A stretch of 64,000 nt of DNA from Segatella buccae ATCC 33574 (GCF_000184945.1 NZ_GL586311.1:2169436-2233435); one strand, 5' to 3'. Counted from the first letter of the stretch, positions 25,125-34,540 are shown. Translations and numbers: made by a program. The notes: a model not told the origin generated them from the sequence alone.

Positions 25125-26558
25125 ATGAAACGTTTGTTGCAATATATATATTTGTTTGCCACGCTTACAACGCTTGTGGCAGCTTGTGCCGAAGACGACA
25201 CATTCACACAATCGGCGGCCTATCGCCTGGCCTTTTCCACCGATACCGTGCGGCTTGACACCACTTTCTCCAATGTGCCCACGGCTACATGCACTTTTTG
25301 GGTGTTCAATCGGACAGGAGCCAATGTCCGTTGTGCCGGAGTGCGTCTTGAGCATGGCAACCAAACGGGCTTCCGTGTGAATGTAGATGGAACCTATCTT
25401 AGTCCGTCGGCCGGCTATCAGGTGCAAAATGTAGAGGTGCGCAAGGGGGACAGCGTGCGCGTGTTTGTGGAACTTACCTCGGCCTACAATCACGGCAACG
25501 GTCCCTTGCCGGTGGAAGATAACCTGATATTTACCCTTGAAAGCGGAGTCCAGCAAAAAGTGCGGCTCAACGCTTATAGTTGGGATGCCACTTTGCTGCG
25601 CGGACTGGAGGTTAGACACGACACGACTATCGCCCCCGATAGGCCTGTGGTGTTCTATGGTGACATCAAAGTGGCAGAGGGAGCCACGCTCACCATTGCT
25701 CCCGGCACCACACTTTATTTCCACGATCGGGCAGGTATCGACGTGAGCGGTCGGCTGCTGAGCAAGGGTGAGGCCGGGCGCGAGGTGATATTGCGGGGCG
25801 ACCGCATTGATCGTATGTTCGACTATCTGCCTTACGACCTCACACCGGGACACTGGCAGGGAGTGCGTCTGCGCACATCAAGCTATGACAACGAAATAAC
25901 ATTCACCGACATCCATGGCGGTTACTATGGCGTTCTCTGCGACTCGGCCGATGTGTCCCGCACCACACTTACGCTCGAAAACAGCACGCTGCATAACGTG
26001 CAGGGTTCCGGATTGAGCGTAACCCATGCGGCAGTCATAGCCCGCAACTGCCAGTTTACCAACACGTTGGGCAACTGTGTGGGGATTAGCGGCGGGCGCG
26101 TGGACATCAATCAATGTACATTGGCGCAGTTTTATCCCCTCGACTCCAAGCGCGGTGCCGCCATCAGATTTGCCAACCACCGTTCGCTGGGACTCAACCT
26201 CACAGTGACCAACTCGCTCATCACGGGCTATGCCGACGATGTAATGGTTGGTGACAAAACCGACAGCATTGACTTCAACTATGCCTTCGACCATTGCATT
26301 ATCCGTACTCCGAAGCTTGAAACCAAGGATAGTGTGTGTTTCACCCACGTTGTTTTTGAAGATCCCAAAGACACTGTGAAGACGGGCGAGAAGCATTTTG
26401 TGAAAATCGATGCCGGGAAACTGCGCTACGACTTCCGCTTGCGCAAAATATCACTGGCCATCGGAGCGGCGGACAAAGCCACAGCACTGCCAACCGACCG
26501 ACTGGGCAGACGGCGCGACGACAATCCCGACATCGGGTGCTATGAGTGGAGTGAATGA
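25125..26558 (+). CDS. Right-handed beta-helix lipoprotein
   Basis: Start set at the ATG at 25125 (MKRLLQYIYLFATLTTLVAA then Cys), a lipoprotein signal; an ATG 24 bp upstream is weaker. The 477-residue protein has an N-terminal beta-sandwich region (about 30-170). A parallel beta-helix follows: repeated short strands such as GDIKVAEGATLTIAPGTTLY, VILRGDRIDRMFDYLPY, TLENSTLHNVQGSGLSV and ARNCQFTNTLGNCVGIS. It ends in LGRRRDDNPDIGCYEW, the usual terminus of choice-of-anchor beta-helix proteins in Bacteroidales. It likely sits on the cell surface and may bind polysaccharide. No catalytic residues are evident. Confidence 0.8.
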   Translation: MKRLLQYIYLFATLTTLVAACAEDDTFTQSAAYRLAFSTDTVRLDTTFSNVPTATCTFWVFNRTGANVRCAGVRLEHGNQTGFRVNVDGTYLSPSAGYQVQNVEVRKGDSVRVFVELTSAYNHGNGPLPVEDNLIFTLESGVQQKVRLNAYSWDATLLRGLEVRHDTTIAPDRPVVFYGDIKVAEGATLTIAPGTTLYFHDRAGIDVSGRLLSKGEAGREVILRGDRIDRMFDYLPYDLTPGHWQGVRLRTSSYDNEITFTDIHGGYYGVLCDSADVSRTTLTLENSTLHNVQGSGLSVTHAAVIARNCQFTNTLGNCVGISGGRVDINQCTLAQFYPLDSKRGAAIRFANHRSLGLNLTVTNSLITGYADDVMVGDKTDSIDFNYAFDHCIIRTPKLETKDSVCFTHVVFEDPKDTVKTGEKHFVKIDAGKLRYDFRLRKISLAIGAADKATALPTDRLGRRRDDNPDIGCYEWSE

Positions 26559-26577
26559 ATAACTTTGAACTTTGAGG

Positions 26578-26904
26578 GATATTAAGGAGATTTACAAGCG
26601 AAGATGGGTTATAGAGTCCCTCTATAAGCAGCTCAAACAAAACATTCCCCCAACATTTCTTCTATGGTGACAGTGTAAATACCATACAGACATGGGTGGT
26701 ACTCATTGCGAATCCGCTCTGTACGGTTATTTCCAGAATAATAAAAGGCACGTGTCTTTCTCGCAGCTGGTAACCATGTTAAGACTTACACTGATGTATT
26801 ATACCGGTTTCATCTCATTTATGGAAAATCCACAGAATGATGAACTCATGATAATGGTAAAAAGAGCAAATGCACTACTAAAAGAACTTGACTTATTTGA
26901 TTAA
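26578..26904 (+). pseudogene. IS4-type transposase 3' remnant
   Basis: From 26578 the frame reads DIKEIYKRRWVIESLYKQLK, the C-terminal DDE-domain YREK-like region of IS4-family transposases. It is lost after PPTFLLW by a frameshift at about 26660. Another frame continues (SFSQLVTMLRLTLMYYTGFI, ending LLKELDLFD), which is the family's C-terminus. Only the last ~110 codons remain. The remnant lies directly after the beta-helix lipoprotein gene. Confidence 0.7.
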
Positions 26905-27446
26905 GGGGGGCTTGGTTTTTAAAAAATGATACGGAATTGACTATTTGAAGGCAATCCCACAAGGAAATTTATGCTGTTTAAGTTTTACCGGGCAGCAATA
27001 AATATCAACAAAAAGACATCTGCCAAAATTTTCCAACCAGAACGGAAAGTCGGTTTCAGACGACAGAAATAGCTCTCCGATTTTTTTGTTCAGGCTCTTC
27101 GTGTTTGTGAAAGAGCTACACTTGGGCGCAGAAATGGGCACAGTTGCGATGCAACTGTGCCCATTTTGCAAGCCCGTCCGGGCCCTTTTAAGCCCGTTTT
27201 CGGGTCCGGATGCGTGTCAATAAAATTCAAACTGTTGATAGTCAGCATCTTGAAGTTACCGTCAAAAATTGCTCATTTGCAGCGAGGGGGCCTTCCGTTG
27301 TAAAAATCGCAAGCAGAGAAGCCGAAAACGAATAAATTGTTTGACAATCATTCAGCCGGGATGCCTCCCTGCTAAATATCGACGGAGCCCTATTTTTCCC
27401 TTTATCCATGATGAGTGGAAAGGGGAGGGCAATGACCATTTAGTGT
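26905..27446. other. Gene-free stretch after the IS4 remnant
   Basis: I find no supported gene here. It contains a 21-nt stretch (26981-27001) matching 19/21 to 1064-1084, a perfect 16-bp hairpin at 27132-27166, and a wobble-paired TCCGGGCCC/GGGTCCGGA inverted repeat around 27177-27210. Confidence 0.5.
27132..27166. repeat. Perfect 16-bp stem with 3-nt loop
   Basis: AAATGGGCACAGTTGC, GAT, then GCAACTGTGCCCATTT. It has no neighbouring gene end on either strand except the porin stop 280 bp away. Confidence 0.7.
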
Positions 27447-28583
27447 TTAGAAACGAAATGAAACTTCCACATCAATCAAGGAATAATTGTGTTTGAGTAA
27501 TGAGTGGTCATTGATGAAAGCGTACTCACCGCTTATTTCAAAGTTCTTATGGAACTCATAGTCAAGTCCGATTTCATATTGCGTTCTTTGCTTGCCGGCA
27601 TCACCGGAAGGCTGATACATATCGTATCGTGCCTTGGCATGTAATTTCTTTTTAATGATAGGGGCTATCACGAGTGCATAAACGCCTTGGGCTTTGTCAC
27701 CGTCTGCCGATAGGTTACAGTTGCTTGCAGAGGCATCGTTGGTGTTGCTCAAACTTTTGGCAAATGCCAATCCCGTGGAATGTACATACTCGGAGCGGAA
27801 TGTCCAATCGTCTATGAGATATTCTGCCGAGAAGGCATAACGGCGCTGCTGGAGTCTGCGTATTCCACTTTTTGTTTCTTCCACGCCACTCTGCATGTTC
27901 TTTTCCGTCCAACTCCCTTTTCGTGCATACGAACCGGTCCAGCCGAATGTACCGATTCGCAACCCCTGAACGGGCATAACCCATACACCGCCAATAATAT
28001 TTTTTTGCTGATCAACGTCTTTTACATTGATGCCCTGCCCGTTGAATACACCCACTTGATAGTGTATCAGATTGCGACCCTTGTTATTCTTGAGGAAATC
28101 TCCTTGAAATTGTAAACCGATGTCACGACCGTTCGAACTGTGTGCACCGGCCCTGTCACTGAAACCCGCAAGTTTCAGAACAGCTTGTCCGCAGCTCATG
28201 AAACCTTGGTCGATGGGGTGCATCGGATTTTCAAATGTAAACGGATTTTTGTATTGGCCAAGTTTGACACGGAAGAAATCATATTTCTGCCACTCGGCAA
28301 ACAGATCGACGAGTCTCGGACTACTTCCCAATGTAGAGGTGTTGCCGTTGAATTGTATTTGGGCTTTCCAATAGAAGTCGTTTACAATCCGTCCATCAAG
28401 TGAAATACGGGCCAAACGCAGATTGAACGAGTTGGATTTGGCATTTTCTTGTGAACTGTATTGGTATTGTGTGATACCATATCCGGATAATTTGACATTA
28501 CTCAGCCAGGCAGGCATTTGGGCCAACGTATCGGCTGTATGAAAAATGACAGCAAACAATGTCATTATGATTCCTTTTTTCAT
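27447..28583 (-). CDS. OprP/OprO-like outer-membrane porin
   Basis: Start set at the ATG at 28583, where MKKGIIMTLFAVIFHTADTL begins a signal peptide. The 378-residue protein alternates short amphipathic strands throughout, as in a 16-strand barrel: LSGYGITQYQYSS at the front, SFNLRLARISLDGRI, FFRVKLGQYKNPF, and a final Phe in LIDVEVSFRF as the BAM signal. These match the phosphate-selective porin O/P family common in Bacteroidales. Phosphate specificity is not established for these homologues. No phosphate uptake genes are near. The promoter at 28624 is strong. Confidence 0.85.
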   Translation of the reverse strand: MKKGIIMTLFAVIFHTADTLAQMPAWLSNVKLSGYGITQYQYSSQENAKSNSFNLRLARISLDGRIVNDFYWKAQIQFNGNTSTLGSSPRLVDLFAEWQKYDFFRVKLGQYKNPFTFENPMHPIDQGFMSCGQAVLKLAGFSDRAGAHSSNGRDIGLQFQGDFLKNNKGRNLIHYQVGVFNGQGINVKDVDQQKNIIGGVWVMPVQGLRIGTFGWTGSYARKGSWTEKNMQSGVEETKSGIRRLQQRRYAFSAEYLIDDWTFRSEYVHSTGLAFAKSLSNTNDASASNCNLSADGDKAQGVYALVIAPIIKKKLHAKARYDMYQPSGDAGKQRTQYEIGLDYEFHKNFEISGEYAFINDHSLLKHNYSLIDVEVSFRF

Positions 28584-28623
28584 AGAATGAGAGCTTTTAG
28601 TTATTTGATTATTATTTGTTTTT

Positions 28624-28632
28624 GCAAATGTA
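28624..28632 (-). promoter_or_regulatory. Promoter of the porin gene
   Basis: TACATTTGC on the minus strand, with TTTG 20 nt upstream, 40 nt before the ATG. Confidence 0.75.
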
Positions 28633-28737
28633 GACAAAATTTCCAAAAACTACAAATAAAACAAGAAATAAGACAGCAAAGAAAAGACTATTTTCCGCAA
28701 TCTTATTCCTTGTTTTTATGATACCTGTGTATGAGCT

Positions 28738-30156
28738 TTATCTTCTAACAAGCAAAACTACATTCTCCACATGGGGCGTGTGGGGGAACATGTCGACCGG
28801 TTGAACCTCCTCCACACGATAATCCACATCTAAGAGGTTCAAATCGCGTGCTTGTGTAGCCGGGTTGCAACTCACATAGACAATACGCCTTGGGGCTGCA
28901 TGGAGAATTGTGTTCACCACATCCGCATGCATACCTGCGCGTGGAGGGTCGGTGATGATGACATCCGGACGGCCATGTTGGCGGATGAACTCGTCATTGA
29001 GGATATCTTTCATATCGCCCGCATAAAATAGCGTGTTGTCGATACCGTTGATTTCAGAGTTGACCTTTGCATCTTCAATGGCTTCCGGCACATATTCTAT
29101 CCCGATTACTTGTTTTGCCTCCCGGGCAACAAAGTTAGCGATGGTTCCTGTGCCCGTGTACAAATCGTAAACCAATTCATCGCCTGTAAGTTGGGAAAAT
29201 TCGCGAGCGACGGAATATAAATGATATGCCTGCTCGGTATTGGTCTGATAAAAACTCTTTGGACCGACCTTGAACCGGAGCCCTTCCATCACCTCAAAAA
29301 TATGGTCATTGCCCTTATATACACTAATGGGCAAATCGCCGAATGTGTCATTACACTTCTGGTTGTCAACATAGAGCAGAGAAGTGATTTCCGGAAACTT
29401 GTCACCTATGTGCTGCAACAGAGCCAACGCCTTTGCCTCATCCCCTTCCTCATCGTAATGGAACTGCACGAGCACCATCCATTCTCCGGTGTTTGAATTA
29501 CGAATCATCACATCCCGCAACAGTCCATGTTGCTGACGAATGTCATAAAACGATATCTCTGTGGCAAAGGCGAAATCGCGTATCGCATTGCGAATCCGAT
29601 TGTTCAGGTCATCCATTAAGCCGCATTTCTCAATGGGATATATTTTGTCGAACGCTCCCGTGATGTGAAATCCGATAGCATTCATGTTGGTAAACTCTGT
29701 GCCGGAAGCTACCTCCTCCTTAGTCAGCCATCGCTTGTTCGAGCATCCGAATTCTATCTTGTTGCGATATTCCTGCGTTTTCACACTGCCCATGATGGGG
29801 CGGAACTCCGGAAGTTCCACCTTGCCGATGCGTGACAGCTGGTCATAGACTTGCTGTTGTTTTGCTTTGATTTGTTCTTGATAGGGCAGGTTTTGCCATT
29901 TGCATCCGCCACATATTCCGAAATGACTGCAAAATGGAGTCTCACGTACATTACTATATTTAATGAATCTGGCGACTTCCGCCTCACAATAGTGGTGTTT
30001 CTTCCTGCGTATTTGTAAATCGACAACATCCCCGGGCACACAAAAAGGCACAAAAATCACCATATCATTATGATGAACGACACATTTTCCTTCAGCTGCC
30101 ACCGACTCTATGGTTACATTTTCCAAGAGGGGCAAGGGTTTGTTTCTTTTTCCCAT
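28738..30156 (-). CDS. rlmD: 23S rRNA (uracil-1939-C5)-methyltransferase RlmD
   Basis: Start set at the ATG at 30156 because the -7 box (30177-30185) places transcription about 15 nt before it; an upstream ATG at 30243 would precede the promoter. The 472-residue protein has a TRAM domain (about 10-70), the Fe-S ligands CSHFGICGGCKWQ near 86, and the methyltransferase fold with LVYDLYTGTGTIANF near 320. The catalytic region is DPPRAGMH and VSCNPATQARDL with the nucleophilic Cys. Members of this family in Bacteroidales are annotated RlmD; a sister target such as U747 or tRNA U54 cannot be excluded. Confidence 0.9.
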   Translation of the reverse strand: MGKRNKPLPLLENVTIESVAAEGKCVVHHNDMVIFVPFCVPGDVVDLQIRRKKHHYCEAEVARFIKYSNVRETPFCSHFGICGGCKWQNLPYQEQIKAKQQQVYDQLSRIGKVELPEFRPIMGSVKTQEYRNKIEFGCSNKRWLTKEEVASGTEFTNMNAIGFHITGAFDKIYPIEKCGLMDDLNNRIRNAIRDFAFATEISFYDIRQQHGLLRDVMIRNSNTGEWMVLVQFHYDEEGDEAKALALLQHIGDKFPEITSLLYVDNQKCNDTFGDLPISVYKGNDHIFEVMEGLRFKVGPKSFYQTNTEQAYHLYSVAREFSQLTGDELVYDLYTGTGTIANFVAREAKQVIGIEYVPEAIEDAKVNSEINGIDNTLFYAGDMKDILNDEFIRQHGRPDVIITDPPRAGMHADVVNTILHAAPRRIVYVSCNPATQARDLNLLDVDYRVEEVQPVDMFPHTPHVENVVLLVRR

Positions 30157-30176
30157 AACATCTTTGTATTTTTGAT

Positions 30177-30185
30177 GCAAAGTTA
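30177..30185 (-). promoter_or_regulatory. Promoter of rlmD
   Basis: TAACTTTGC on the minus strand, 20 nt before the chosen ATG at 30156; this decides the start. Confidence 0.65.
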
Positions 30186-30312
30186 CGATTTTTCTTCCAT
30201 CTTCCCCCATTTTGCATTCTACATTTTCGGACTGTTTGCGCAAACAGTCTGAAATGTAAACTCGAGATGGCAGAAAGAATACTAAAAGTTTGTGTAATTT
30301 GAAAAATAAAGG

Positions 30313-30321
30313 TATATTTGC
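30313..30321 (+). promoter_or_regulatory. Promoter of ppdK
   Basis: TATATTTGC preceded by TTTG at a 20-nt spacing, 45 nt before the ATG. Confidence 0.75.
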
Positions 30322-30366
30322 AACACAAAAAGAAACATACTATAAAGCATTGAATACCTATCAATT

Positions 30367-33087
30367 ATGAATGAGAAAAGAGTTTATACCTTCGGCAATG
30401 GTAAAGCTGAAGGAAAGGCAGATATGCGAAATCTGCTTGGAGGTAAAGGAGCCAATCTGGCAGAAATGAATCTAATCGGTGTGCCTGTACCTCCCGGTTT
30501 TACCATTACGACCGATGTATGTAACGAATACTTCGAAAAAGGAAAAGAAAAAGTAGTAGCATTACTGAAGGCAGAAGTCGAACAATCAGTAAAGCACATT
30601 GAGACTTTAATGAACTCAAAGTTTGGCGATGTCCAAAATCCATTGCTTGTAAGCGTACGCTCGGGTGCCCGTGCGTCCATGCCGGGTATGATGGACACCA
30701 TTCTCAACCTTGGTTTGAACGATGAAGTGGTGGAAGGCCTTGCCAAGAAGACCGGTAACGAGCGCTTTGCATACGACAGCTATCGCCGCTTTGTACAGAT
30801 GTATGGCGATGTGGTGCTCGGCATGAAACCGGTGAACAAAACCGACATTGACCCGTTTGAGGCCATTATCCAACAGGTGAAAGCCGAGCGTGGCATCAAA
30901 CTTGACAATGAAATGAATGTCGATGAGTTGAAAAAACTTGTCTTGCTTTTCAAGGAAGCTATCAAGAAACAGACGGGCAAGGACTTCCCCACCGACCCTA
31001 TGGAACAGTTGTGGGGTGCCGTATGTGCCGTGTTTGACTCATGGATGAACGAGCGTGCCATTCTCTATCGCAAGATGGAAGGCATCCCTGCAGAGTGGGG
31101 AACAGCCGTTACCGTGATGGCTATGGTGTTCGGCAACATGGGCAACACTTCAGCAACCGGTGTTTGTTTCAGTCGCGATGCTGCCACCGGTGAAAATATC
31201 TTCAATGGTGAATATCTGGTTAATGCTCAGGGAGAGGACGTTGTGGCCGGTATCCGCACGCCCCAGCAGATAACAAAGGAGGGATCCCGGCGTTGGGCTG
31301 CCCAGCAGGAGATTCCCGAAGAAGAGCGTGTCAGCAAATATCCCTCTATGGAAGAAGCCATGCCCGAGATCTTTGCACAACTGAATGGATTGCAAGACAA
31401 ACTCGAGCATCATTACCACGATATGCAGGACATGGAGTTCACCGTGCAGGAGGGCAAACTGTGGTTCCTCCAAACGCGCAACGGCAAGCGCACGGGCACC
31501 GCTATGGTAAAGATAGCCATGGACTTGTTGGCTGAAGGTGAGATTGATGAGAAAACGGCTTTGATGCGCTGTGAGCCTAACAAACTTGACGAACTTTTGC
31601 ATCCGGTGTTTGACAAAGAGGCAAAGAAGGCTGCTAAGGTACTGACACGTGGATTACCTGCATCACCGGGGGCCGCATGTGGACAAATAGTATTCTTTGC
31701 CGATGATGCAGAGGAATGGCATGCCAAAGGCCATCAGGTGGTGATGGTTCGCATCGAAACTTCTCCTGAAGACTTGGCCGGCATGTCTGCTGCGGAAGGC
31801 ATTCTGACTGCTCGGGGTGGCATGACATCCCATGCAGCGGTAGTTGCCCGTGGAATGGGTAAGTGCTGTGTGTCGGGAGCCGGTGCCATCAATGTTAACT
31901 ATAAGAACCGGACTGTTGAAATCGACGGTGTTTTGTTGAAAGAGGGTGACTATCTGTCTATCAATGGTTCTACAGGTGAAGTGTATTTAGGTGAGGTGGA
32001 AACCAAGCCCGCTGAAATGACCGGTGATTTTGCCGCCTTGATGGAGTTGTGTCACAAGCACACAAAACTCGTGGTGAGAACCAATGCCGACACGCCGCAT
32101 GATGCAGAAGTTGCCCGGAAATTCGGTGCAGTTGGCATCGGCCTTTGTCGTACCGAGCACATGTTCTTCGATGCGGATAAAATCAAGGCTATGCGCGAGA
32201 TGATTCTTGCTGACAGCAAGGAAGGTCGTGAAAAAGCACTTGAAAAACTGTTGCCCTATCAAACAAAAGATTTCTATGGCATCTTGAAAGCCATGAACGG
32301 TTATCCCGTCAACATCCGTCTGCTCGATCCACCATTGCATGAGTTTGTTCCTCATGACCTTGAAGGCCAGCAGATTATGGCCGATGAGATGGGTGTATCG
32401 GTTCAAGAAATACAGCAGCGTGTCAACTCGCTGAGTGAGCACAACCCCATGCTGGGACACCGCGGTTGTCGCTTGGGCAATACCTATCCGGAGATCACGG
32501 CCATGCAGACAAAGGCTATTCTGGGTGCAGCCGTTCAGTTGAAGAAAGAAGGTATGGATCCCCATCCGGAGATTATGGTTCCACTTATCGGTATCGTCAA
32601 CGAGTTTGACGCTCAGGAGGAAGTCATCCGCAAGACGGCAAAAGAACTCTTTGCCACTGAGGGGGTGGAGGTACCTTTCCGTGTGGGCACCATGATTGAG
32701 ATTCCCCGTGCTGCCCTCACCGCCGACATCATCGCCAAGAAAGCCGAATATTTCAGCTTTGGCACGAACGACTTGACACAAATGACATTCGGCTACAGCC
32801 GTGACGATATTTCCAGCTTCTTGCCCGTATATTTGGAAAAGAAGATATTGAGTGTCGACCCGTTCCAAGTGCTTGATCAGAATGGCGTGGGCCAACTGGT
32901 CAAGATGGCTGTGGAGAAGGGTAGGGCCACCCGTCCTGAGCTTGTTTGTGGCATCTGTGGCGAACATGGCGGTGAGCCTTCATCTGTTAAGTTCTGTCAC
33001 CGTGTGGGCCTCAACTACGTGAGTTGCTCTCCGTTCAGAGTGCCGATTGCAAGATTGGCGGCCGCCCAAGCAGCAGTGGAAGAGTAA
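30367..33087 (+). CDS. ppdK: Pyruvate, phosphate dikinase
   Basis: Interconverts pyruvate, ATP and phosphate with phosphoenolpyruvate, AMP and pyrophosphate; in anaerobes it serves glycolysis or gluconeogenesis. The 906 residues are full length. The ATP-grasp part starts with LLGGKGANLAEM near 20 and contains VSVRSGARASMPGMMDTILN near 95. The swivelling domain carries catalytic His489 in GGMTSHAAVVARGMGK. The PEP-binding barrel includes GIGLCRTEHMF near 595 and FSFGTNDLTQMTFG near 797, and Cys in LVCGICGEHGG near 860. All active-site residues are present. It has its own promoter. Confidence 0.97.
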   Translation: MNEKRVYTFGNGKAEGKADMRNLLGGKGANLAEMNLIGVPVPPGFTITTDVCNEYFEKGKEKVVALLKAEVEQSVKHIETLMNSKFGDVQNPLLVSVRSGARASMPGMMDTILNLGLNDEVVEGLAKKTGNERFAYDSYRRFVQMYGDVVLGMKPVNKTDIDPFEAIIQQVKAERGIKLDNEMNVDELKKLVLLFKEAIKKQTGKDFPTDPMEQLWGAVCAVFDSWMNERAILYRKMEGIPAEWGTAVTVMAMVFGNMGNTSATGVCFSRDAATGENIFNGEYLVNAQGEDVVAGIRTPQQITKEGSRRWAAQQEIPEEERVSKYPSMEEAMPEIFAQLNGLQDKLEHHYHDMQDMEFTVQEGKLWFLQTRNGKRTGTAMVKIAMDLLAEGEIDEKTALMRCEPNKLDELLHPVFDKEAKKAAKVLTRGLPASPGAACGQIVFFADDAEEWHAKGHQVVMVRIETSPEDLAGMSAAEGILTARGGMTSHAAVVARGMGKCCVSGAGAINVNYKNRTVEIDGVLLKEGDYLSINGSTGEVYLGEVETKPAEMTGDFAALMELCHKHTKLVVRTNADTPHDAEVARKFGAVGIGLCRTEHMFFDADKIKAMREMILADSKEGREKALEKLLPYQTKDFYGILKAMNGYPVNIRLLDPPLHEFVPHDLEGQQIMADEMGVSVQEIQQRVNSLSEHNPMLGHRGCRLGNTYPEITAMQTKAILGAAVQLKKEGMDPHPEIMVPLIGIVNEFDAQEEVIRKTAKELFATEGVEVPFRVGTMIEIPRAALTADIIAKKAEYFSFGTNDLTQMTFGYSRDDISSFLPVYLEKKILSVDPFQVLDQNGVGQLVKMAVEKGRATRPELVCGICGEHGGEPSSVKFCHRVGLNYVSCSPFRVPIARLAAAQAAVEE

Positions 33088-33140
33088 ACAACCAACCTCA
33101 TGATAGTAGGCGGACATGTCTCTAAAAGAGCGTGTCCGCT

Positions 33141-33149
33141 TATATTTGT
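33141..33149 (+). promoter_or_regulatory. Putative promoter of the 33251 gene
   Basis: TATATTTGT, following an imperfect GCGGACA/TGTCCGC hairpin (33113-33139) that may end the ppdK transcript. Confidence 0.45.
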
Positions 33150-33250
33150 GAAATAAGATGTTGTTTTCATGCCACACAAAAAGTAAGTGGAATGCAATTT
33201 ATACCCGATACTCACGTTTATATAAAAGTAGAAATTCAAAGATTGATAAA

Positions 33251-33748
33251 ATGAAGAAAATGTTAATGTTGTTTGTACTCCTGTTTTCGTTGGCCGTGAA
33301 TGCCAAAGGAGACACCGGCGTTGCAAACGTAGATTTCGGAACAAGTTATGACATGGCAATCACCAAGTTGAAACAAACTTTTGGAGAACCGGCGATGAGC
33401 GACTCCGCCAAAGTTGTTTTTATGAACAGACTTTATGACGGTGTCCGCTATGACAAGGTGGAATTTTATTTCGAACAGGAGAAAGGGGACTGTGTTTTCA
33501 ATCAGGCCCGCTTCTATATCTTTTGTACCAACAAAAGCGTAGCCAGACAACGATTGAAATTCCTTTCAAAAGTGATGGGCAAGAAGTATGAAATCTCCTA
33601 CGATGAAGAGGACGGGGGCGATGTGTTCTATAAAGGAGGCACTTCTCCTTTGGGCTATGGCAAGTTGTTTACCATCTTCACTTCGCCCATGGACGGCCGA
33701 TGGACTGCCCAGTTGCGCTTTGGGCCGTTCAAGAATGTCAAACGTTAA
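33251..33748 (+). CDS. Secreted protein of unknown function
   Basis: Start set at the ATG at 33251 (MKKMLMLFVLLFSLAVNAKG, a signal peptide); in-frame ATGs upstream add a non-signal extension. The mature part, about 145 residues, has an alpha/beta mix: GTSYDMAITKLKQTFGEP, then VRYDKVEFYFEQEKGDCVFN, then a helical segment and GKLFTIFTSPMDGRWTAQLR. I do not recognise the family. It lies 18 bp before the DUF3256-like secreted protein gene, so the two are probably cotranscribed and share a compartment. Confidence 0.65.
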   Translation: MKKMLMLFVLLFSLAVNAKGDTGVANVDFGTSYDMAITKLKQTFGEPAMSDSAKVVFMNRLYDGVRYDKVEFYFEQEKGDCVFNQARFYIFCTNKSVARQRLKFLSKVMGKKYEISYDEEDGGDVFYKGGTSPLGYGKLFTIFTSPMDGRWTAQLRFGPFKNVKR

Positions 33749-33765
33749 AACTGCCACAGGCCGAT

Positions 33766-34404
33766 ATGCGTAGGTTTACCTTACTATCGTTATTGACATT
33801 TTTCATTGCCATCTCGGCATCGGCATACAGCATTACAGATGCGTGGATTTCGATGCCGGACTCTTTTGTACCTTCTCTCAGTGCCACGCTCCGGAGGGAG
33901 CTCGTTGACTTGAAGCAACAAGGCCGGCGCCCGGAAGTGGCCAACCTGCTGCAAGGAGAGACCACGCTTGACACGCTGACGGCCGACTATATGCGCGTTT
34001 CGTTGTCGCCGGCTGCCATTTTTGAGATGTGCCGCTTGCCCATGCAGAATGGCGACACCATCGTATGCGTAGTCAAGACCTATTCCGCACCAGCCAAAGA
34101 AAGCGAGGTGGCGTTTTATAACCAACAGTGGCTGAAAATCGAATTGAAACACGCGTTTGCCGGAAAATGCTTTGATGGCATGGTCAAGTCGCTCGTAGCC
34201 AAGCCCGACACCATGGCGCAATCCCGCTTTGAAGATTTGTCTGCCATGCTCGAACCTGTTATGGGGTGGGCCGAACTCTCGGCGAATGGCCCCTCAATAG
34301 TGTTTCATCGTTCCGCTCCATTGGTAGAAAGTGCAGACAAAAAACTGCTTGAGGCCATTCTCTTGCAAAGAAGGCTTAAATGGAACGGTGAAACCTTTAA
34401 ATAA
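33766..34404 (+). CDS. DUF3256 family secreted protein
   Basis: Start set at the ATG at 33766, giving the signal peptide MRRFTLLSLLTFFIAISASA. The remaining ~190 residues (ITDAWISMPDSFVPSLSATL, LGGETTLDTL-like LQGETTLDTLTADYMRVSLS, QNGDTIVCVVKTYSAPAKES) match by eye the Bacteroidales DUF3256 family, which has no known role. It overlaps no other gene; the gene before it ends 17 bp upstream. A likely periplasmic location is all that can be inferred. Confidence 0.7.
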   Translation: MRRFTLLSLLTFFIAISASAYSITDAWISMPDSFVPSLSATLRRELVDLKQQGRRPEVANLLQGETTLDTLTADYMRVSLSPAAIFEMCRLPMQNGDTIVCVVKTYSAPAKESEVAFYNQQWLKIELKHAFAGKCFDGMVKSLVAKPDTMAQSRFEDLSAMLEPVMGWAELSANGPSIVFHRSAPLVESADKKLLEAILLQRRLKWNGETFK

Positions 34405-34436
34405 TGTTATATTGGATATAAATTCTAATTGAAAAG

Positions 34437-34540
34437 TTTGCAGATACCCAAAAAATCAATAACTTTGCACCATGTTTTTCATGGTATTAGATTATTAAGG
34501 TTATAAAGATTGGTTGTCGTGAGACAATCAATTTTTTTTA
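34437..34540 (+). ncRNA. Candidate ~65-nt small RNA (promoter plus intrinsic terminator)
   Basis: TTTG at 34437, 19 nt, then TAACTTTGC at 34460-34468: a consensus promoter. Downstream are a small hairpin ACCATG/CATGGT and a textbook terminator, ATTGGTTGTC/GACAATCAAT with loop GTGA and eight T (34509-34539). No gene starts before 35166. The predicted product begins near 34475 and ends near 34540. It could instead be a leader that attenuates downstream transcription. Confidence 0.6.

Noticed and set aside
31987..32967. 326-codon open frame opposite ppdK
   Set aside because: Antisense shadow of a conserved enzyme; no independent evidence.
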